Assembly (NCBI GenBank): GCA_030648295.1
Contig: JAUSID010000161.1
Span: 1-64,000 of the forward strand
Reading direction: 5' to 3'
Length of the DNA: 64,000 nucleotides
From: Opitutaceae bacterium
GTDB taxonomy: Bacteria > Verrucomicrobiota > Verrucomicrobiia > Opitutales > Opitutaceae
The notes below the pieces were generated by a model. That model made no database searches and was not told the origin of the DNA. It saw only the letters and a list, made by a program, of their open reading frames with translations. The position numbers were made by a program, and so were the translations under genes. This document shows, piece after piece, positions 51,253-58,774 of the stretch (position 1 is the stretch's first letter; each line of letters starts with the position of its first letter).

Positions 51253-51912
51253 TCAGCGGAGCAGCCCGAGCAGAACGAGGATGGCCTCCTGGCGGACGCT
51301 GAGGACGGCGCGCAGGTCTTCCTGCGCCTTGGCCAGCTTCGACTCGTTGAGCAGCCGCGTGTCGCGCAGCCGCTGGATCCGCAGCTTGATTTCCGCCTCG
51401 GGCATCTTGTCCGTCACCGCGGCCTGGAGCGCCTGGAAGTCGGGGTTGCTGCTGCCGCCACCGCGAGAGCTGCCACCGCGGCCGGAACTGCCGGGCGTGC
51501 CACCACCGGGAGTGCCGCTGCGGCCGGAGCTGCCGGGCGCACCGCCGCCACCCGGAGGGCCGCGAAATCCGCCGCCAATCCCGCCACCGGTATCAGCGGT
51601 GCGGCGCAACTCGAACACTTTTGCGATCCGGTCGGAAATGACCGCCCACTCCTCGTCGTTCGGCACATCGAGCCGGTCGCGCACTCCCGCCAGCATCCGC
51701 GCCTGCATTTCCTGCGGGTTGAAGCTGCGGCGGCTCTGGTCGTCGCCGCCGCGGCGGCGGGACGCGTCATCCGGACGCGGTGGCGTCTGGGCAAAAAGCG
51801 AGGTTCCAGCGACGAGAAGCAAAACAGCTAAGCCAGACGCGATTGTAACGGGCCGGCGGCGAATTGACGTGATTCCAGCGGGCACGCACCCGATGTAGGC
51901 TGGAGTTTGCAT
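51253..51912 (-). CDS. Exported Gly/Ser-rich protein opening the type II operon
   Basis: A 219-residue protein starting MQTPAYIGCVPAGITSIRRR at 51912, with a hydrophobic segment VTIASGLAVLLLVAGTSLFA as signal or anchor. The mature part: FNPQEMQARMLAGVRDRLDV, EEWAVISDRIAKVFELRRTA, a 50-residue Gly/Ser/Pro linker (about residues 110-155), and a helical end AEIKLRIQRLRDTRLLNESK, LAKAQEDLRAVLSVRQEAIL. No family recognised. It lies 7 bp before gspE in the same direction, so it is probably the first gene of the secretion operon and may be a system-specific accessory or an assembly factor. Confidence 0.72.
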   Translation of the reverse strand: MQTPAYIGCVPAGITSIRRRPVTIASGLAVLLLVAGTSLFAQTPPRPDDASRRRGGDDQSRRSFNPQEMQARMLAGVRDRLDVPNDEEWAVISDRIAKVFELRRTADTGGGIGGGFRGPPGGGGAPGSSGRSGTPGGGTPGSSGRGGSSRGGGSSNPDFQALQAAVTDKMPEAEIKLRIQRLRDTRLLNESKLAKAQEDLRAVLSVRQEAILVLLGLLR

Positions 51913-52137
51913 GGGACGGATTACTGACGCGTCGCAGGGCGGATGGTAACAGGTTGCGGCTGGACAAATAGCCCGCAGTGGCCCGTGCGCAGAGTTTGCG
52001 CAGCGAAACCCGGCTGTGCGCAGAAAATGCGCACGTTCCACCTGCTATGACTTTGCGTCCGGTCGGCTGAAACCAACCCGGGGTCGCTTCGTCATATCCG
52101 GCCAACGTCGGATTTCCGGCACCCTCAACCTCAAAAT

Positions 52138-52443
52138 ATGAAATACAATCGTTTCGTTATCGCCGCGATCATCACTGCGATCGCCGTTCCCTTCACCTTT
52201 GCCGCCAAGGGCGAGCGGAAGAAGAAGACTGACACCGTGGCCTTCGCCACCGCCGACAAGGATGGCAATAGCTGGCTCAGCAAGACCGAGTACGCCGCCG
52301 CCGTGAAAGGCACGCTCGACAAGGAGGCCGCGGACGCGAAGTTCTCCGACCTCGACAAGGACAAGGATGGCAAGCTGACGGAGCAGGAGTACAACGCCGC
52401 GTCCGGCGGAAAGAAGGGCCGGAAGAAGAAGGGCACGACCTGA
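52138..52443 (+). CDS. Small secreted EF-hand protein
   Basis: A 101-residue exported calcium-binding protein. Signal peptide MKYNRFVIAAIITAIAVPFT, ending near FAAKG. Two EF-hands: DKDGNSWLSKTEY and DKDKDGKLTEQEY, both with intact Asp/Asn/Glu ligands. The tail is Lys-rich (GGKKGRKKKGTT). A strong terminator follows. It is divergent from the type II operon across 225 bp. Role unknown; such proteins may buffer calcium or bind calcium-dependent secreted enzymes. Confidence 0.88.
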   Translation: MKYNRFVIAAIITAIAVPFTFAAKGERKKKTDTVAFATADKDGNSWLSKTEYAAAVKGTLDKEAADAKFSDLDKDKDGKLTEQEYNAASGGKKGRKKKGTT

Positions 52444-52525
52444 TCGAGTTTTGTCCGGATAGTTGTTCCGGCGCGGACGCGCGAAAGCCTCCCGCCGGTC
52501 AGCCGCTCGAAATCCTGTTTTGAAC

Positions 52526-52553
52526 GCGGAGCCGATTCGGCTCCGCTTTTTTT
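52526..52553 (+). terminator. Rho-independent terminator of the EF-hand gene
   Basis: A 9-bp stem GCGGAGCCG with loop ATT, followed by seven T. 83 bp downstream of the EF-hand stop codon. Confidence 0.92.
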
Positions 52554-52682
52554 GCGCGAGCACCGGCTGCTTGCGACCGCGTCCGGTGCAGCGGAAGCCG
52601 TGAGCTCACGCGTTTCGCGACGGGGTGTGACTCGAATCGTCCGTGGAGCGGAAAGCGTGAGCTTTTCGCCACGTTCCTGATT

Positions 52683-52710
52683 GCGGGCCGGAGGCCCGCG
52701 CTCCCAGGAA
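52683..52710. repeat. Single REP unit
   Basis: GCGGGCC-gga-GGCCCGC stem with the CGCTCCCAGGA tail, same family as 21741 and 34583. Here it stands alone. It is part of the 553-bp gene-free space 52444-52996, which also holds the terminator and two simple-period arrays. Confidence 0.75.
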
Positions 52711-52814
52711 CGAACCGTCACGATTTGTGCCGATTGAGCGGTTTGACTGTTCGCGAAACGCGCCGGGCACACGTTCCGCTACGCCGCTTCCAAACGCGTG
52801 TTTCCGTGGCTTGG

Positions 52815-52849
52815 GGTCTCTGGTCTTTGGTCTCTGGTCCCTGGTCTGA
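52815..52849. repeat. GGTCTCT heptamer array
   Basis: Five copies of a 7-base unit (GGTCTCT, GGTCTTT, GGTCTCT, GGTCCCT, GGTCTGA). The unit is the reverse complement, in a rotated frame, of the GACCAGA array at 34484. Confidence 0.85.
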
Positions 52850-52873
52850 GGCGCAGCCTCGTTAGTGTCTCTG

Positions 52874-52921
52874 GTCTCTTCGTCTCTTAGTCCTTTAGTC
52901 CCTTAGTCTCCTCGTCCTTTG
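52874..52921. repeat. GTCYYTTA octamer array
   Basis: Six copies of an 8-base unit: GTCTCTTC, GTCTCTTA, GTCCTTTA, GTCCCTTA, GTCTCCTC, GTCCTTTG. Ends 75 bp before the GntP gene. Confidence 0.82.
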
Positions 52922-52996
52922 CCCGTGCTTGCCTCAGCGGCGTTTGCCGGCTGACTCGCACGCACCTACAGCTGCGGCCCCGCGGCTGGTTACCCC

Positions 52997-54421
52997 ATGG
53001 ATCCCCTGCTGCTGTTGCTGATTGGCGTCGTGGTTGTGATCGCCGCGATCGTGTGGTTGCGGCTGCACGCATTCGTGGCGCTTTTCAGTGCCGCGTGCCT
53101 TGTCGCAGCGCTCACGCCGCGCGCCAACATCGAACGTGCGGTGCTCGCGCAGGGATTGCCGCAGGCGCAGGCGACAGCTCGGGCGGAAGAATCGCTGGGC
53201 GTGAAGCTCGCGGCGAAATTTGGCCAGACCTGCGGCAGTCTCGGCCTGCTGGTCGCGATGGCCTCGATCATCGGCGCCGGGCTGCTCCGCAGTGGGGGAG
53301 CCGATCGCATCGTGCGCTCGATGCTGCGGCAGTTTGGCGAACACCGCGCGCCGCTGGTCTTTGCCGCCAGCGGGCTGCTGCTCGGCATCCCGGTCTTCTT
53401 TGACACCGTGTTTCTGCTCCTCATTCCGCTCGCCCGCGCCACCGGGAGACGCACGCGTCGCAATTACCTGCTCTACGTTCTCGCCATCGTCGTCGGCGGC
53501 ACCATGACGCATTCCCTCGTGCCGCCGACGCCGGGGCCGCTCTACGTGGCCACCGCGCTCCAGGTCGACATGGGCCTGATGATCATCGGCGGCCTGATCG
53601 TCAGCACGTTTTGCGCGTCCTGCGGACTTGGTTACGCGTGGTGGGCGAACCGGCGGTGGCCGCTCGAGCTTCGCGAGCTGGCGGGCGATGTGCCACCTGC
53701 CACGACTGGCGCCGGCGAAACCGAAACGCCTGCGATGGTCGGCGACAATTTGCCTCCGCTGTGGCTCGCGTTGCTGCCGATCGCGCTGCCCGTCGTGTTG
53801 ATTTCAGGTGCAACCATCATGGATGTGGCGGCGCTGCCCGCCGCGTTCCGGCCGGTCGTTGCCACTCTCGGCCATGCCAACGTCGCGCTGGCGCTCGGCG
53901 CCGCGATCGCGCTCATCACCGTCGCGACGCGCAAATCACCGACCGCGGACGTCCGGACCACGATTCAGTCCGCGCTGCTCGACGCGGGCGTGATCATTCT
54001 CATCACCGGCGCCGGCGGCGTGTTTGGCGGGGTGTTGCAGGAAACGGGCGTCGGCGAACGCGTGCAGGGGCTCGCGCACGCCTATCGGATTGGCGTGTTG
54101 CCGCTTGCGTTTCTCGTCACCGCGCTGATGCGCACGGCCCAGGGGTCGGCGACGGTGGCGATGGTCACCGCCGTCGGCATCGTGGGCGCGTTCGCGTCGC
54201 CGGCCACGCTGGGATTTCACCCGGTGTACCTCGCGCTCGTGATCGGCTGCGGCTCGAAGCTGATTCCGTGGATGAACGACAGCGGTTTTTGGGTGATGTC
54301 GAAGATGAGCGGGATGACGGAACGCGAAACCCTCCGCACCGTCACCGTGATGGTGTCGATGATGGGCGTGGTGGGTTTCCTCGTCATCATGTTCGCCGCC
54401 GCATTTTTTCCGCTCGTGTGA
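52997..54421 (+). CDS. GntP family permease
   Basis: A 474-residue inner-membrane proton symporter for gluconate or related sugar acids, with about twelve hydrophobic segments. Diagnostic motifs: GLLLGIPVFFDTVFLLLIPL near residue 125, THSLVPPTPGPLYVATALQV (ThxLVPPTPGP), TALMRTAQGSATVAMVTAVG and CGSKLIPWMNDSGFWVMSKM. All are typical GntP signatures. The substrate may be gluconate, glycerate or a uronate-derived acid, which fits the nearby lyases (inference). It is convergent with the heparinase-like gene. The start ATG at 52997 follows a repeat-rich leader with no clear promoter. Confidence 0.93.
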   Translation: MDPLLLLLIGVVVVIAAIVWLRLHAFVALFSAACLVAALTPRANIERAVLAQGLPQAQATARAEESLGVKLAAKFGQTCGSLGLLVAMASIIGAGLLRSGGADRIVRSMLRQFGEHRAPLVFAASGLLLGIPVFFDTVFLLLIPLARATGRRTRRNYLLYVLAIVVGGTMTHSLVPPTPGPLYVATALQVDMGLMIIGGLIVSTFCASCGLGYAWWANRRWPLELRELAGDVPPATTGAGETETPAMVGDNLPPLWLALLPIALPVVLISGATIMDVAALPAAFRPVVATLGHANVALALGAAIALITVATRKSPTADVRTTIQSALLDAGVIILITGAGGVFGGVLQETGVGERVQGLAHAYRIGVLPLAFLVTALMRTAQGSATVAMVTAVGIVGAFASPATLGFHPVYLALVIGCGSKLIPWMNDSGFWVMSKMSGMTERETLRTVTVMVSMMGVVGFLVIMFAAAFFPLV

Positions 54422-54468
54422 GCCACCAACGCGCGGGTTTGGTCTTATCGATTCACTGGATAACCGCG

Positions 54469-56820
54469 TCAGCGCGTCCGCGCGAGCGTGACCTCGACCG
54501 GCTGTTCGCTGCCGGCCGCGGGGAAAAGCAACCGGTGCGACTGCCCGTCGATCATGATCTCCACGGTCGTGCCGCGGTTGCCATCGCGCCGGCGCGACTT
54601 CCACTCGGGCGCCTGGCCGGTGCGATGCGGCACGAGCACCGTGACCATCCCGAGTTCGCGACGCGGTTCCGTCGTGCCGGCCTCCACGTGCCAGATGTTC
54701 GCGAATTCCTTTGTCGGCGGCGGATTGAACCCGTCGGTCTGCACGAACGCGAGCGGGACGGGCGAGAGGTACGCGACATCGATGCCGGCCTTCGGCTGGT
54801 TCACGCGCAGCCGGCCCGCGGCTTCATTCACCGTGAACTCCTTCAGCGCATGCAGCATGAACTGGTATTTCGCCGGCGCGGGTGCGACCAGTTCGTCGTA
54901 GAGCACCACGAACGGCCGCGATCCTTTTACGAATACAACATGCCGCCACGCCTTTTTCATCCGGCCGCCGTAAGCCGCGGTGCCATCGCCCGCAACGATG
55001 TCATACTCGCGGCCGAGTTGTTCGCGCACGATCCGGCCGGTGGATGCGACCGAGTGCGGCACCTGGCCCTCGCCGTTGACCAGCACCGCGTTCTGGGCGC
55101 GCGTCGTGTGCACGAACTGGTAATGGAATTTGCTGCCATGGAGGTCGCGGTAGCCGTTCGCGACCAGCAGCGCCTCGCCATAGGCGTTCAGTTGAAATGA
55201 ATTCTGCGGATTGTGGCCGTGGCTCTGGGAGCCAAACGGACTCGACTTGAACGTGAAGTGCACGTCATCGCGGCTGTCGAGCAGCGTCGTGTGCAGGCTG
55301 GCGACGCCGATGCCGTGGAAGATTTTCGACGGCGGCAGGTCCGTGGGTGGCCGGGCGGCGGGCAGCGGAGGAAGATTGGCGCGATACAGGAAACCCAGGA
55401 AACCGCCGTTTTCGCGCATGTCTTTTTGTTGCGTCCACCAGCGCCAATACCCGGCATTGCCGCCGTCGCCGCTCGTGCTGCGCGCGCGCAGATGGTATTC
55501 CATGAAGCCGGGCGCATTCATCGGCCGGAATGCGAGATCCCCAAACCCGGAGGTGGGGGAGTTCGGGGGGGAAATATAGAGCGGATAATCGCCGACCTGG
55601 GAGAAAAACGGTTTCTTCAACCCGTCGATTCCAAGCGCCGACTGCGCGAACTGCAGCCACCAAACGGCCTTGTTCTGATAACCCGACCAATAGCTGACGC
55701 CCTCGTGCCAGCCACCGTCGTCGTCCGACCACACGGGATAACACGCAAAAAATTTGTTCACCGCGTAATCCAGCCACTGCGGCGCCTCGGGAATCTCGTC
55801 CAGGAACGCGATGCCCGCTTCGGCAATCTTGTGCCACGTGCGGTTTCCATGGCTGCTGTAAGGCCGCTGGAGATGACCGACGCCACGGCTGATTTCGCCG
55901 CTGTTCCACGCGTCGATCACGCGCTCGCGCATGGCCGCCCGGACCTTCGTGCGCTCCTCCGCGGTGAACATGTCCCAGGCCCAGTCATACGCGCGCGCCG
56001 GCCGGTAGAGCATCGGCTTTCCGGCTTCGCAGTTGAGGGTGAAGTTCGTGTTGCCCTTCGGATCCCAGCCCGCGAGGTGCAGCACCCAGCGCCGCGCCGC
56101 CTCACCATAGGCTTTGTCACCAGTCATCAAATACACGAAAGCGATCGTCTCGGCTTCGGCGCAGGCTTTCTCCGTCTGCTCGCGGTTCGGCCACCAGTAC
56201 TTGATCAGCTCGGGCTTGTTCTTGTCCCGGGCCGAGCCCGGGTGCTCGGGCTCGGGCGTGGGTCCGGCCTTGATGTAGCCGTCCGCCGCGCGGCGCAGCG
56301 CCGCGAACGCATCGCTTTCCCGACCCCGCGCGAGCTCGCGCAGCCGGGGCAGATCCTCCGGGCGCAGGAAAAGCCGTGGATGTTGCGGCGGCACCTTTGC
56401 CCGCTGCTGCGCCACCGTCGGCATCGGCAGCGTCGCGGCATCGGCCGGCACTTCGACGCGGCGGGCAATGCTCCACTCGGACGCCTCGCCTTTGGCGTTC
56501 GCGCAACGGTAGCGCCAGAAATACGTACCCGGTTTCAACGCCGCATCGTGGGTATACGTCGGCCACGCCACGCCCTCCGCCGTGGTCGTCGAGCCCGCGG
56601 GAAAACCACGGTCGGTCGACCATTGCACGGTGTAGCTGGCTGCGTCCGCCGGGGCGATCCACGTGAACGAGGGCGGGTTGAGTCGAACGGCCGCGCCGTC
56701 GGCCGGCCGGTAACCCCACTCGTCCGGCTTGGCTGGTCGCTGATCGAGCGGCAGGGCTGCGAAAACCGGCAGGGCGGACAACGCGCAAAGCGCGGCGAGG
56801 ACGGGGCGGGTTCGGTGCAT
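54469..56820 (-). CDS. DUF4962/heparinase II/III-family polysaccharide lyase
   Basis: Exported 783-residue protein with signal peptide MHRTRPVLAALCALSALPVF. A fibronectin-like DUF4962 start (LNPPSFTWIAPADAASYTVQ, PGTYFWRYRCANAKGEASEW) precedes the alpha-toroid (HPRLFLRPEDLPRLRELARG, HLAGWDPKGNTNFTLNCEAG, SHGNRTWHKIAEAGIAFLDE, DGGWHEGVSYWSGYQNKAVW). The C-terminal heparinase II/III beta-sandwich has SSPFGSQSHGHNPQNSFQLN and AYGEALLVANGYRDLHGSKF, with His/Asn/Tyr residues expected for catalysis or zinc binding. The family cleaves uronate-containing glycans (heparinoids, alginate, ulvan or pectin side chains) by elimination. The neighbouring GntP permease suggests uptake of a sugar acid product. 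Confidence 0.88.
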   Translation of the reverse strand: MHRTRPVLAALCALSALPVFAALPLDQRPAKPDEWGYRPADGAAVRLNPPSFTWIAPADAASYTVQWSTDRGFPAGSTTTAEGVAWPTYTHDAALKPGTYFWRYRCANAKGEASEWSIARRVEVPADAATLPMPTVAQQRAKVPPQHPRLFLRPEDLPRLRELARGRESDAFAALRRAADGYIKAGPTPEPEHPGSARDKNKPELIKYWWPNREQTEKACAEAETIAFVYLMTGDKAYGEAARRWVLHLAGWDPKGNTNFTLNCEAGKPMLYRPARAYDWAWDMFTAEERTKVRAAMRERVIDAWNSGEISRGVGHLQRPYSSHGNRTWHKIAEAGIAFLDEIPEAPQWLDYAVNKFFACYPVWSDDDGGWHEGVSYWSGYQNKAVWWLQFAQSALGIDGLKKPFFSQVGDYPLYISPPNSPTSGFGDLAFRPMNAPGFMEYHLRARSTSGDGGNAGYWRWWTQQKDMRENGGFLGFLYRANLPPLPAARPPTDLPPSKIFHGIGVASLHTTLLDSRDDVHFTFKSSPFGSQSHGHNPQNSFQLNAYGEALLVANGYRDLHGSKFHYQFVHTTRAQNAVLVNGEGQVPHSVASTGRIVREQLGREYDIVAGDGTAAYGGRMKKAWRHVVFVKGSRPFVVLYDELVAPAPAKYQFMLHALKEFTVNEAAGRLRVNQPKAGIDVAYLSPVPLAFVQTDGFNPPPTKEFANIWHVEAGTTEPRRELGMVTVLVPHRTGQAPEWKSRRRDGNRGTTVEIMIDGQSHRLLFPAAGSEQPVEVTLARTR

Positions 56821-56934
56821 GGCTAGAGGCGAAGGTGACGACGCCCAGCCATGGTCCGTTTCCGGCCCCGACGGATCATCGTATTTTTTTTGCCGGTTCA
56901 GCCCGGATATTGGGGCACCGCGGCTGACGCCGCA

Positions 56935-57140
56935 ACCAAAGGTCCAGGATCCGCATGGTGGTGTCGTTATGATGCAGCAACGGCGCGTTGGCCGCCTGCA
57001 CGACCAACGCCTCGAAGATCGGTTGGGCCAGCTCGCTCAGCGGTTCGAGCAACTCCCGCTGGGTCGAGGCCGGCAGCGGCACGCCCAAGGCTTTGCTGGA
57101 GCCGCTCCAGCCGGTAGTGCGGCAGCCCGGTGCCGTAATT
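56935..57140 (-). pseudogene. IS66-family transposase remnant
   Basis: Only about 70 codons remain. GTGLPHYRLERLQQSLG (about 57134 down) and GVPLPASTQRELLEPLSELA, QPIFEALVVQAANAPLLHHN, DTTMRILDL are adjacent parts of the TnpC transposase of IS66 elements, joined by a 1-nt frameshift at the Leu-Gly codon. HHNDTTMRIL covers the first acidic residue of the catalytic triad. The rest of the gene, the partner ORFs and the element ends are missing. This lies at the left edge of the XRE cassette, in the 371-bp space upstream of it. Confidence 0.78.
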
Positions 57141-57191
57141 GCACCGATTGTGCTTGCGTCAGGTGTGTAGCTGTTCCTACACACCAGGCCG

Positions 57192-57548
57192 ATGAGCCAG
57201 GCGTTTGGCGATTATCTGCGCGCCGTGCGCGAGCGAAAAGCCGCGGACGACCCTGCCTTTTCCCTGCGGCAGGTCGCCGGCGCCGTCGACATCGAACCCT
57301 CCTATCTGAGCAAAATCGAACGTGGGATCGAGGCACCGCCCGGCGAGGGGACCATCAAGGATCTCGCGAAGGTGCTCGCCGAAGACCCCGACGTGCTTCT
57401 CGCGCTGGCCGGCAGAGTCTCGAGCGACCTCCAGGCAATCATCTGCAAACGCCCGGCACTGTTCGCCGAGCTGCTCCGCACATTTCGCTCGCTGCCCAAC
57501 CACGCCGTTGCCCGCGTCGTCCGCGAGGTGCGCGACGGCGACTGGTAA
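57192..57548 (+). CDS. XRE-family helix-turn-helix regulator
   Basis: A 118-residue DNA-binding protein. The HTH is in FSLRQVAGAVDIEPSYLSKI ERG (residues 23-45), typical of XRE/Cro proteins. KDLAKVLAEDPDVLLALAGR and the C-terminal LPNHAVARVVREVRDGDW match a subgroup that I associate with a downstream protein beginning MIELHSDEL. That partner is indeed next (71 bp downstream). Probably an autoregulator or silencer of the three-gene cassette. Confidence 0.9.
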   Translation: MSQAFGDYLRAVRERKAADDPAFSLRQVAGAVDIEPSYLSKIERGIEAPPGEGTIKDLAKVLAEDPDVLLALAGRVSSDLQAIICKRPALFAELLRTFRSLPNHAVARVVREVRDGDW

Positions 57549-57619
57549 AGTCCCCGACCCGAAATTCCCAACGCCAGTCTCTCAGCTCTCAAACCCTCAA
57601 CTCTCAACCCGTCACCCCG

Positions 57620-58771
57620 ATGATCGAACTTCATTCCGACGAACTCATTTTCACGTTTCCCAAGCTCCACGCCTGCCTGCGAGAGAAGGCCCGCGGCTGG
57701 ATCGACGCCCGCGTGGCCGCCGCCACCAGCGAAGAGAAAGCGCGGCTGCCCGATTCCCGCGAAAAGCTCCACGCGGAATTCGAATGGTGCATCCCGAAAG
57801 TCCGGGCCGCGATCTCGTTCCTGCGCACGCTGCGCATCCCAGACGACGGCAAGGACTACCCCCTGCCGCCGGGTCTCGGCCGATTTCCGGTGCGCCACGT
57901 CGATGACTTCAGTGGTGTGCCGGAGGCGTGGAAGGGGCATGGCGGAGTCATGATGCCGATGCACAAAACGGAGGCGTTGTGGCTGCACTTTTCGTCCGAC
58001 TATCCGATGGCGCTCAAAATCGGAGCCGGTGGCATCTGCGCGATTTCCGGCGAACGATGGTCGACCACGCTTTACTCCCGGCCACAGAACTACGTCGTGC
58101 TGCCGTACCAGCCCTGGCTAGACGGGTTTCGAGTCAGCGAGGGCGTGATTCGGCAATTCGTGGCGGTGCCGCTCGGAAAAGGGCTGACCGTCGAGCAGCA
58201 GCTCACGGGCGAGGAGACGTGGGGTGGGCTGCAGGTGCAGGCGTTTCCGATGCTGGCCGATCACAATTCGACTCACGAACTGGAATTGGCTCTCAAAACG
58301 AAATGGCAGGCATTGATCCGACCGCCCGATACCGGTGCGGGCTTGGGGATGCTTTACAGCATGGAATGCATCACTCGCTGCTGCGTCGGCGAGGCCGGGT
58401 TGGGGGCTGGTGGCCGGATGAAACAGAAAATTACGCGCGATCCCCACGGCAGTGAGGCGTGGGATCTTGCGGAGAACAGCCGATGCTACGTGCATCTTTG
58501 TATGGCAGACGATTGGCGGAACCTCACGGGGACTCCGCCACCACATCGGCCACCGACAGCACGCGACTACACGAATGCGGGCCTACCGTGGTTCGACTTC
58601 GATGCTTGCACGCCCCCCGTTTCAGGCGAAACCCTTCTCGCTGGCGTGAAGTCGGTGAACTCATTGATCGGCGAAAAAACCGGCATGGAGCTTTCTGCCA
58701 ACGACACGATCACTCCATCCAACATGGTGCAGGTCAGGCCACGGCCAACGGGTGTCGTTCGCGAGTTTTGA
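57620..58771 (+). CDS. Conserved partner protein of XRE regulators (MIELHSDEL family)
   Basis: A 383-residue soluble protein. Start at 57620 (MIELHSDELIFTFPKLHACL); the open frame extends 267 codons upstream but that is only the shadow of the regulator gene and spacer. Conserved-looking blocks: FLRTLRIPDDGKDYPLPPGL, GRFPVRHVDDFSGVPEAWKG, GGVMMPMHKTEALWLHFSSD, YVVLPYQPWLDGFRVSEGVI, RQFVAVPLGKGLTVEQQLTG and HLCMADDWRNLTGTPPP, TARDYTNAGLPWFDFD. I recognise the pattern as a widespread uncharacterised family, usually next to an XRE gene; no activity is known to me. An insertion (residues 22-60) separates SFP from the RTLRIPDDGK block compared with my recollection of the family. The next gene starts 3 bp after its stop. 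Confidence 0.8.
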   Translation: MIELHSDELIFTFPKLHACLREKARGWIDARVAAATSEEKARLPDSREKLHAEFEWCIPKVRAAISFLRTLRIPDDGKDYPLPPGLGRFPVRHVDDFSGVPEAWKGHGGVMMPMHKTEALWLHFSSDYPMALKIGAGGICAISGERWSTTLYSRPQNYVVLPYQPWLDGFRVSEGVIRQFVAVPLGKGLTVEQQLTGEETWGGLQVQAFPMLADHNSTHELELALKTKWQALIRPPDTGAGLGMLYSMECITRCCVGEAGLGAGGRMKQKITRDPHGSEAWDLAENSRCYVHLCMADDWRNLTGTPPPHRPPTARDYTNAGLPWFDFDACTPPVSGETLLAGVKSVNSLIGEKTGMELSANDTITPSNMVQVRPRPTGVVREF

Positions 58772-58774
58772 GCC

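Noticed and set aside
49038-51302. 754-codon plus-strand frame opposite gspE and gspF
   Set aside because: The minus-strand genes carry Walker and tetracysteine motifs; this frame has none.
56819-57619. N-terminal extension of the MIELHSDEL-family gene
   Set aside because: The extension overlaps the XRE gene in another frame and an IS66 remnant; the family start is at 57620.
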